From: Clostridia bacterium
GTDB lineage: Bacteria; Bacillota; Clostridia; Oscillospirales; Acutalibacteraceae
Direction of reading: 5' to 3'
Length of the DNA: 55,303 nucleotides
NCBI GenBank assembly: GCA_017623235.1
Contig: JAGAPN010000057.1
Location: 1-55,303, forward strand
Shown here: positions 50,259 to 55,303 of the stretch, piece after piece
Layout of the letters: the number at the start of each line of letters is the position of its first letter
Position numbering within the stretch: position 1 is the stretch's first letter
Notes under the pieces: model-generated
Databases searched by the model: none
Seen by the model: only the letters and a program-made list of their open reading frames with translations
Told to the model about the DNA's origin: nothing
Position numbers and translations under genes: made by a program

Positions 50259-51572
50259 TTATTCTGTTTTAAGATTTTTTATAATATCGTCAATAAGCTC
50301 TTTTTCGTGGGGATTTTCTTTTAGGTGGGCCTCAATCTTCTTTACGGCGTAAAGGACGGTGGTGTGGTCCTTGCCGAAGGCCTCGCCTATAGGCTTATAG
50401 CCCAGCTCGGTGGTTTCCTTGGCAATATACATTGCAATCTGCCTTGCCTTTGCCAGCTCAGCCGTCTTTCTCTTGGAGATAATCTCCTTCTCGGATACGT
50501 CGTAGGACCTGGCCACCTCGGTAATAATCTGCTCAATCTTAATAGGCTCGGGCTTGGTGTCATTGACCACCTCACGAACGATAGACTGAACTATAACCAG
50601 GGTGGGGGTGTGGTTCTGTATCTGAATATAGGCCTGGAGCTTTTTAACAACACCCTCAAGCTGACGGGTATTCATCTTAATATGCTCGGCAATATAGTAA
50701 ACGATATTTTCGTCCAGGGTGATGCCCAGGCTTTCGGCCTTCTTCTTGATAATACCAACCCTGGTTTCGTAGTCGGGGGGAGTAATATCGGCCAGCAGGG
50801 ACATTTCCAGACGGTTTCTGATGCGGTCATCCAGGGTCTTAACGTCCTTGGGAGGCCTGTCCATAGTAAATACCAGCTGCTTGTCACCCTGGTGAAGGGC
50901 GTTGAAGGTGTTGAAGAATTCCTCCTGGGTCTGCTCCTTACCGGCGATAAACTGAATATCGTCAATAAGAAGAACGTCCAGATTTCTGAACTTGTTTCTA
51001 AAGAGGTCGGCAGTACCTGTATGTATAGCCTCGATGAGCTGATTCATAAAATCCTCACAGCGGATATACTCGATAATCTTCTCGGGGAACTTCTGCTTTA
51101 TACGGTTTCTTATAGCCAGCAAAAGATGGGTTTTACCAACACCCGAGGGACCGTAGATAACCAGGGGGTTATATACGATTTTCGGACTGTCGGCCACCGC
51201 CATAGATGCGGCGTGGGCAAAACGGTTACAGGAGCCCATAATAAAGTTATCAAAGGTAAAGCTGTCCTCAAAGGAGCTGTTGGCGGGGGAAACCTTGTTT
51301 TGAAGGATTTTTCCGTTTTCATCCTCCACCACGATTTTTATATCAATATCAATGCCCATAATCTCCTTAAAGGAGGGAACGATAATGTGCATATAGTTGG
51401 ACTCAATAATCTGCTTTTTATAGTCGGAATAAATTCCCAGTATAATTTCGCCGTTGCGCACCTCTAAAAGATGCAGGTCTTTAAACCAGACGTTAAAGGA
51501 AATTTCGGTCATTCTTGATTTAAGCTCGGCGCAGACGGCCTCCCAGATATCGGTAAGGGACTCGATAGGCAT
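50259..51572 (-). CDS. dnaA: Chromosomal replication initiator DnaA
   Basis: 437 residues. Domain I (1-90) for partner binding; a short linker; AAA+ domain III with Walker A GPSGVGKTHLL and Walker B VLLIDDIQF; DNA-binding domain IV with the signature GKDHTTVLYAVKKIE. Binds DnaA boxes and melts the origin. GGAG-type site before ATG 51572. It heads the operon dnaA-dnaN-yaaA-recF-remB-RAYT-gyrB-gyrA, although separate promoters are likely further down. Confidence 0.97.
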   Translation of the reverse strand: MPIESLTDIWEAVCAELKSRMTEISFNVWFKDLHLLEVRNGEIILGIYSDYKKQIIESNYMHIIVPSFKEIMGIDIDIKIVVEDENGKILQNKVSPANSSFEDSFTFDNFIMGSCNRFAHAASMAVADSPKIVYNPLVIYGPSGVGKTHLLLAIRNRIKQKFPEKIIEYIRCEDFMNQLIEAIHTGTADLFRNKFRNLDVLLIDDIQFIAGKEQTQEEFFNTFNALHQGDKQLVFTMDRPPKDVKTLDDRIRNRLEMSLLADITPPDYETRVGIIKKKAESLGITLDENIVYYIAEHIKMNTRQLEGVVKKLQAYIQIQNHTPTLVIVQSIVREVVNDTKPEPIKIEQIITEVARSYDVSEKEIISKRKTAELAKARQIAMYIAKETTELGYKPIGEAFGKDHTTVLYAVKKIEAHLKENPHEKELIDDIIKNLKTE

Positions 51573-51677
51573 ATTTCTTCTCCTTTATAAGTTTATTTTA
51601 AACCTGGAAAGAGGGTCACACAAGGACAGAATAGGGGAAAAAAGGACATCTTTTCAGGGTCGTTATCATACAGGGTA

Positions 51678-51706
51678 ATTATACCACAGTTATCCACATT
51701 TTTCAA
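51678..51706 (-). promoter_or_regulatory. dnaA promoter with DnaA box in the spacer
   Basis: Minus-strand TTGAAA (51701-51706), 17 bp, TATAAT (51678-51683). A perfect DnaA box (TTATCCACA on the plus strand, 51690-51698) occupies the spacer, so DnaA binding would block polymerase: direct autorepression is inferred. An AT-only tract (51707-51750) adjoins it. Confidence 0.8.
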
Positions 51707-51752
51707 TGATATATTTAATAAATATTATATATATAATATATAGATATTTGAC

Positions 51753-51787
51753 AAAAACCCGACCTCTTGTTATGAGGTCGGGTTTTT
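51753..51787. terminator. Bidirectional terminator upstream of dnaA
   Basis: AACCCGACCTC / GAGGTCGGGTT, 11 bp with a 7-nt loop, flanked by A's and T's. It ends the queuosine-transporter transcript and shields the dnaA promoter. Confidence 0.9.
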
Positions 51788-51879
51788 AATGCAAAATTAA
51801 TGAGTGACATCGTCACATTTATAAAACGGTTGCCGTAAATGTTTATATATCCGTGCCGCAGGCACACCATTTTTATTCT
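51788..51879. repeat. Modular intergenic repeat, copy at 51.8 kb
   Basis: AATGCAAAATTAATGA; dyad GTGAC / GTCAC (51814-51826); ATTTATAAAACGGTTGCCG; hairpin GTGCC / GGCAC (51853-51865); then ATTCTTTATTCTTTATT, which runs into the 3' end of the transporter gene. This fills the gap between the terminator and that gene. Confidence 0.68.
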
Positions 51880-52572
51880 TTATTCTTTATTATTTTTCAT
51901 TTTTCTGGCCAGGTAGATAAACGGGGTATCAAGCAGGGAGGAAATAACATAAATTATATAGCTCGAAACTATAATAGATAAAAGGGTGGGTCGGTCATAT
52001 ACCCCGAAAAAGGCGACAAAATTGAAGATTACGGTATTTATCAGCTGGGAAATCAAGGTGGAGCCGTTATTTCTCAGCCACAGCATAGCCTTTTTGTTTC
52101 CCCTTTTCTTCTCGCTGAAGGCCCACCATTTATGGTAAAGGAAAACGTCCAGCTTCTGGGATAGGAAATAGCCTAGAAAGCTGGCAAAAAGCAGACGGGG
52201 AGCAAAGGCAAAAATCTCTCTGATGTGGGGGGAGGCCCAATCGGAGGCCGAGGGGGTGTAAAGCAGCCAGCTTTGGGTGATAATAACCATAGCCGCTACC
52301 GTAAAGATACCCATATTAACCGCCTTGTTGGCCGCCTTTTTGCCCTCGTTTTCGCTTAAAATGTCGGTAATAAGGTAGGTGGAGGCAAAAAGCAGGTTAC
52401 CCAGGGTCTGTTCTACCCCGAAGGCTCTGACTAAAATCAGCACCTCGATATTGGCCAGCACCGTGACCACCGAGTTTAAAATATAAAGGCCGCTTTTGCC
52501 AAAAAGACGATAGGCCAGCAGTACCCCGCCGTAGATTACAAAAACCGATGCAATTAGTAAAAGTTCGTTCAT
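51880..52572 (-). CDS. Queuosine precursor transporter (VUT/QPTR family)
   Basis: 230 residues with six or so membrane helices, of the YhhQ/COG1738 family that imports 7-cyano/7-aminomethyl-deazaguanine for queuosine tRNA modification. Conserved spots: FASTYLITDILSENEGKKAANKAV, the intramembrane LFASFLGYFLSQKLDVFLYH and RNNGSTLISQLINTVIFNFVAF. ATG 52572 has AAAGGA upstream. The leader carries a terminator-like hairpin, so uptake may be controlled by attenuation. A dispersed repeat tail overlaps its last codons. Confidence 0.88.
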   Translation of the reverse strand: MNELLLIASVFVIYGGVLLAYRLFGKSGLYILNSVVTVLANIEVLILVRAFGVEQTLGNLLFASTYLITDILSENEGKKAANKAVNMGIFTVAAMVIITQSWLLYTPSASDWASPHIREIFAFAPRLLFASFLGYFLSQKLDVFLYHKWWAFSEKKRGNKKAMLWLRNNGSTLISQLINTVIFNFVAFFGVYDRPTLLSIIVSSYIIYVISSLLDTPFIYLARKMKNNKE

Positions 52573-52756
52573 ATTGGTCCTTTCCGGAAATAAAAAAAGC
52601 GCCCTACGGCGCAATGGTATAATAAGTAGGGCGGGGGTTCACTCCCGCCGTGTACTTTAACCAACATTTCCCGTAGTTTTGATTTATCCTGACGGATGGG
52701 TAGGATGGTTACGAACTGCCCTGCCGCTATTTTACCACCAATCCCGCTCCCCGTCA
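52573..52756 (-). promoter_or_regulatory. Leader of the transporter gene with terminator-like hairpin
   Basis: GCGCC / GGCGC (52599-52612) with a 4-nt loop is followed on the minus strand by seven T's (52592-52598), just before the ribosome binding site. Upstream lie the GGCGGG / CCCGCC repeat hairpin (52630-52649) and a conserved-looking stretch around 52665-52720 (AGGATAAATCAAAACTACGG). This is an attenuator-like layout; I could not fit a known preQ1 riboswitch class. Confidence 0.45.
52626..52651. repeat. REP-like TAGGG hairpin in the transporter leader
   Basis: GTAGGGCGGGGGTTCACTCC with GGCGGG / CCCGCC arms. It has the same GTAGGG opening as the other copies but a different stem sequence. 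Confidence 0.55.
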
Positions 52757-52846
52757 AGTAGGGACGCTTGCGCGTGCGTCCGTTTTATAAAGGTGACGAA
52801 GTCACTCATTAATTCTGCATTCTGCATTCTGCATTTTGCATTTAAA
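52757..52846. repeat. Modular intergenic repeat, copy at 52.8 kb
   Basis: The cleanest copy: GTAGGGACGC hairpin (GGACGC 52762-52767 / GCGTCC 52776-52781), TTTTATAAAG, dyad GTGAC-GAA-GTCAC (52793-52805), TCATTAATTC, then four tandem TCTGCATT/TTTGCATT octamers to 52846. It lies in the 440-bp gap before the glutamine synthetase gene; the remaining 100 bp hold that gene's promoter. Confidence 0.75.
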
Positions 52847-52948
52847 AAATTAAGCGCTTTGCCCTGCAAAAAGCCACGGTTATGGGTCAAAAACTAATTT
52901 TTTAAGGTAAAGGTCGTATTTAAATTTCTTTTATTTTGTCGTTTAGAC

Positions 52949-52977
52949 TTGATGAAGGCTTTGATTTATGATAAAAT
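52949..52977 (+). promoter_or_regulatory. Predicted promoter for glutamine synthetase III
   Basis: TTGATG (52949-52954), 17 bp, TAAAAT (52972-52977), giving a leader of about 32 nt to ATG 53016. Confidence 0.6.
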
Positions 52978-53015
52978 CAAATAATATTAATAATTTGCTG
53001 TATAAGGAGATTTTT

Positions 53016-55112
53016 ATGGCAAGAGTTACAGAATATTTCGGCGAAAACGTCTTCAACGAAAGTATAATGAAGGCTCGTCTGCCCAAGGAAACCTATAATC
53101 TGGTACAAAGGGCCATACACAATAATAAAAGACTTGATTCCGCTACCGCCGCCGTGGTGGCTAACGCTATGAAGGATTGGGCCATTGAAAAGGGGGCCAC
53201 CCACTATACACATTGGTTCCAGCCTATGACGGGTATCACCGCCGAAAAACACGACAGCTTTATCAGCCCCGTGCAAAACGGTAAAATAATAATGGATTTT
53301 TCGGGTAAGGAGCTTATTCAGGGCGAAACCGATGCCTCCTCCTTCCCCTCCGGCGGCCTTCGTGCCACCTTCGAGGCCAGGGGCTACACCGCCTGGGACC
53401 CCACCTCCTTTGCCTTCATTAAGGAGGGCGTGCTTTGCATACCTACCGCCTTCTGCTCATACGGAGGAGAGGCGCTGGATAAAAAGACCCCTCTGCTTCG
53501 CAGTATGGAGGCCATAAATAAGCAGGCCCTTCGTGTACTGAAGCTTTTCGGTAACGAGGAGGTTACCGCCGTTAAGACCACCGTCGGTCCCGAGCAGGAG
53601 TATTTTCTTATAGATAAGAAATACTACCTTGAAAGAAAGGACCTTATATATACCGGCCGGACCCTTTTCGGTGCAATGCCCCCCAAGGGTCAGGAGCTGG
53701 ACGACCACTATTTCGGCACTATAAAGTCCCGTGTCAAGGCCTTTATGACCGAGGTGGATGAGGAGCTGTGGAAGCTGGGTGTTCTTTCTAAAACCGAGCA
53801 TAACGAGGCTGCTCCTGCCCAGCACGAGCTGGCTCCCTTCTTTGCCACTACAAATATTGCGGTAGACCATAACCAGATAACTATGGAGCTGCTGCAGAGA
53901 ATTGCCAAAAAGCACGACCTTATCTGTCTGCTCCACGAGAAGCCCTTCGACGGAGTTAACGGCTCGGGTAAGCATAATAACTGGTCTATTTCCACAAATA
54001 CGGGGGTTAACCTGCTGAATCCCGGTGAAACACCCTATGAAAACGCACAGTTCCTCCTCTTCCTCTGCGCCGTTATCAAGGCGGTGGATGAGTATCAGGA
54101 CCTGCTTCGTATCTCGGTGGCTACCGCAGGCAACGACCACCGTCTGGGCGCTCTGGAGGCTCCCCCTGCCGTGGTTTCTATGTTCCTGGGTGACGAGCTT
54201 TCCGAGATTTTAGAGGCCATTGAGGCCGATGCCCCCTACGGCGCCAAGGAGAAGGAAAATCTTAAGGTTGGCGTTCACGTTCTGCCCAAGTTCCCCAAGG
54301 ACACCACCGACCGCAACCGTACAGCGCCCTTTGCCTTTACGGGTAACAAGTTCGAGTTCCGTATGCTGGGCTCCTCCGACTCGGTGGCCGAGCCCAACGT
54401 GGTGCTTAATACCGCCGTGGCCGAGTCTTTGCGCTGCTTTGCCGATGAGCTTGAAGGGGCCGAGAATTTCGAAACCGCCCTCCACGACCTTATTCAGAAC
54501 ACCATAAAGCGCCACAAGCGCATAATCTTTAACGGCAACTGCTATGATGAAAGCTGGACTCTGGAGGCCGAAAAGCGTGGTCTGCTGAATCTGGCTACCA
54601 CCCCCGATGCCCTGGGCCGTCTGCTTTGCAAGAAGAATATTGAGCTTTACGCCACCCATAAAATTTATACCGAAACCGAGCTTCGCTCACGTCTGGAGAT
54701 ATTAACCGAGAATTATTGTAAGATAATCAATATCGAGGCCAACACAATGGTAGATATGGCGGTTAAGGATATTCTGCCTGCGGTAGGTCAGTATATAAGC
54801 CTGCTGGCCGAGGCTATTGACGACGTATCCGACGTCTTTGAGGTGGATATGAAGAAGAGCTTCGAGTATGAAACGGGTAAAAAGCTTATTGCCCTTAAAG
54901 GAGAGGCATATTCTGCAATAAAGAGGCTGAAAAGGGAAACGGCGAAGGCCGCCGCCATAGCCGACTATACCGAAAGGTCGGTATATTATAAGGATAAGGT
55001 GCTTCCCGTAATGGAGAAGCTCCGTGCCGCAGTAGACGGTATGGAGGCCCTAACCGCCGCCGAATACTGGCCGATACCCACCTACGGCGACCTGCTGTTT
55101 GGAGTGATTTAA
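53016..55112 (+). CDS. glnN: Glutamine synthetase type III
   Basis: 698 residues, much longer than type I (about 450), as expected for the GSIII family found in anaerobes and cyanobacteria. It makes glutamine from glutamate, ammonia and ATP. Motifs: WFQPMTG..AEKHDSF near the N-terminus, [11 protein letters not shown] (metal ligands), [14 protein letters not shown], the ATP site [16 protein letters not shown] and [23 protein letters not shown] 53016 has AAGGAGA upstream; the in-frame extension to 52968 overlaps the promoter and is rejected. Monocistronic with a strong terminator. It is the first leading-strand gene on the right side of the origin. Confidence 0.95.
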   Translation: MARVTEYFGENVFNESIMKARLPKETYNLVQRAIHNNKRLDSATAAVVANAMKDWAIEKGATHYTHWFQPMTGITAEKHDSFISPVQNGKIIMDFSGKELIQGETDASSFPSGGLRATFEARGYTAWDPTSFAFIKEGVLCIPTAFCSYGGEALDKKTPLLRSMEAINKQALRVLKLFGNEEVTAVKTTVGPEQEYFLIDKKYYLERKDLIYTGRTLFGAMPPKGQELDDHYFGTIKSRVKAFMTEVDEELWKLGVLSKTEHNEAAPAQHELAPFFATTNIAVDHNQITMELLQRIAKKHDLICLLHEKPFDGVNGSGKHNNWSISTNTGVNLLNPGETPYENAQFLLFLCAVIKAVDEYQDLLRISVATAGNDHRLGALEAPPAVVSMFLGDELSEILEAIEADAPYGAKEKENLKVGVHVLPKFPKDTTDRNRTAPFAFTGNKFEFRMLGSSDSVAEPNVVLNTAVAESLRCFADELEGAENFETALHDLIQNTIKRHKRIIFNGNCYDESWTLEAEKRGLLNLATTPDALGRLLCKKNIELYATHKIYTETELRSRLEILTENYCKIINIEANTMVDMAVKDILPAVGQYISLLAEAIDDVSDVFEVDMKKSFEYETGKKLIALKGEAYSAIKRLKRETAKAAAIADYTERSVYYKDKVLPVMEKLRAAVDGMEALTAAEYWPIPTYGDLLFGVI

Positions 55113-55147
55113 AAAAAACAACCCTTCGAGAGAAGGGTTGTTTTTTA
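55111..55147 (+). terminator. Terminator after glutamine synthetase
   Basis: ACAACCCTTC / GAAGGGTTGT, 10 bp with a GAGA loop, followed by T's and preceded by A's. Confidence 0.92.
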
Positions 55148-55303
55148 ATGCAAAGTGCAGAATGCAAAATTTTGGTGTGACTTCGTCACATATATAACGG
55201 CGCATCGGGGACGCTGCGCCCTACAATGGTTGCCGAAAAGCATTATGGAAATGTTGTAGGGGCGCTTCACGAAGCGTCCGTGTAAAAGAATAAAGAATAA
55301 AGA
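55147..55303. repeat. Two modular intergenic repeats running off the window
   Basis: Inverted full copy: AATGCAAAGTGCAGAATGCA; dyad GTGAC / GTCAC (55177-55189); ATATATAACGG; GGCGCA / TGCGCC hairpin unit ending CCCTACAATGG (55199-55227); GGTTGCCG. A second TTGTAGGGGCGC hairpin follows (55254-55280), then AAAGAATAAAGAATAAAGA to the window end. Confidence 0.72.

Noticed and set aside
52640-52730. preQ1-I riboswitch upstream of the transporter
   Set aside because: ATCCT/AGGAT can pair and the tail is A-rich, but the loop lacks the expected class I pseudoknot strand position and conserved loop sequence; kept only as an unassigned leader.
52815-52846. CRISPR-like tandem units (TCTGCATT/TTTGCATT)
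   Set aside because: Octamers are directly contiguous without spacers, and no cas genes are nearby; part of the dispersed repeat.

Overview
The window looks like the origin-proximal part of a chromosome from an anaerobic, moderate-GC Firmicute. Oscillospiraceae/Ruminococcaceae-type Clostridia are the best guess. Reasons: the Bacillus-like order dnaA-dnaN-yaaA-recF-remB-gyrB-gyrA, a class III (oxygen-sensitive) ribonucleotide reductase, type III glutamine synthetase, DUF512-der-plsY-gpsA linkage, strong AGGAGG-type ribosome binding sites, a SpoVB-family flippase and plant-glycan enzymes. The taxon is inferred from gene content only.

Layout. About 0.1-12.7 kb: housekeeping genes, nearly all on the minus strand (gph; rpmB on plus; DUF512-der-plsY-gpsA; yceD-rpmF; a small P-loop protein; pgi; mnmA-LUD-D,D-carboxypeptidase; uracil/xanthine permease). 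13-18.6 kb: a YabE/Rpf-like 3D-domain wall protein, then a redox/nucleotide block in which nrdD (fused to a C-terminal redoxin) and trxB run one way and nrdG the other, with NrdR-box-like sites between. 18.6-20.9 kb: an AT-richer GH30 gene with a divergent AraC regulator, probably acquired. 20.9-26.5 kb: an ECF S component and a Gld-like ABC system (ATPase, permease, GldG-like protein, DUF4340 protein). 26.6-34 kb: wall amidase, PrsA-like lipoprotein, mfd, pth. 34.1-38.4 kb: a carbohydrate operon (CE15-like esterase, SGNH esterase, GH42 beta-galactosidase). 38.7-42 kb: SpoVB-like flippase, tadA and a CPBP protease, with two parS sites inside a long inverted repeat that brackets tadA. 42.1-51.7 kb: the replication operon, interrupted between remB and gyrB by a REP-associated tyrosine transposase. 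51.9-55.3 kb: a queuosine-precursor transporter, type III glutamine synthetase and dense intergenic repeats.

Origin. The dnaA-dnaN intergene has DnaA boxes, a C-run, trinucleotide repeats resembling a DnaA-trio and an AT-rich stretch. Another consensus DnaA box sits between the -35 and -10 of the dnaA promoter. Most genes left of dnaA are on the minus strand, co-directional with leftward replication from this origin.

Most unusual items: (1) the inverted pair of parS-plus-hairpin repeats around tadA; (2) a modular intergenic repeat family (TGTAGGG hairpin, GTGAC..GTCAC hairpin, TTTGCATT tract, AAAGAATA tail), related to hairpins embedded in frame in the transposase gene; (3) the NrdD-redoxin fusion with trxB and NrdR-like sites; (4) several terminator-like hairpins directly ahead of start codons of co-directional genes. 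No tRNA, rRNA or CRISPR array was seen.
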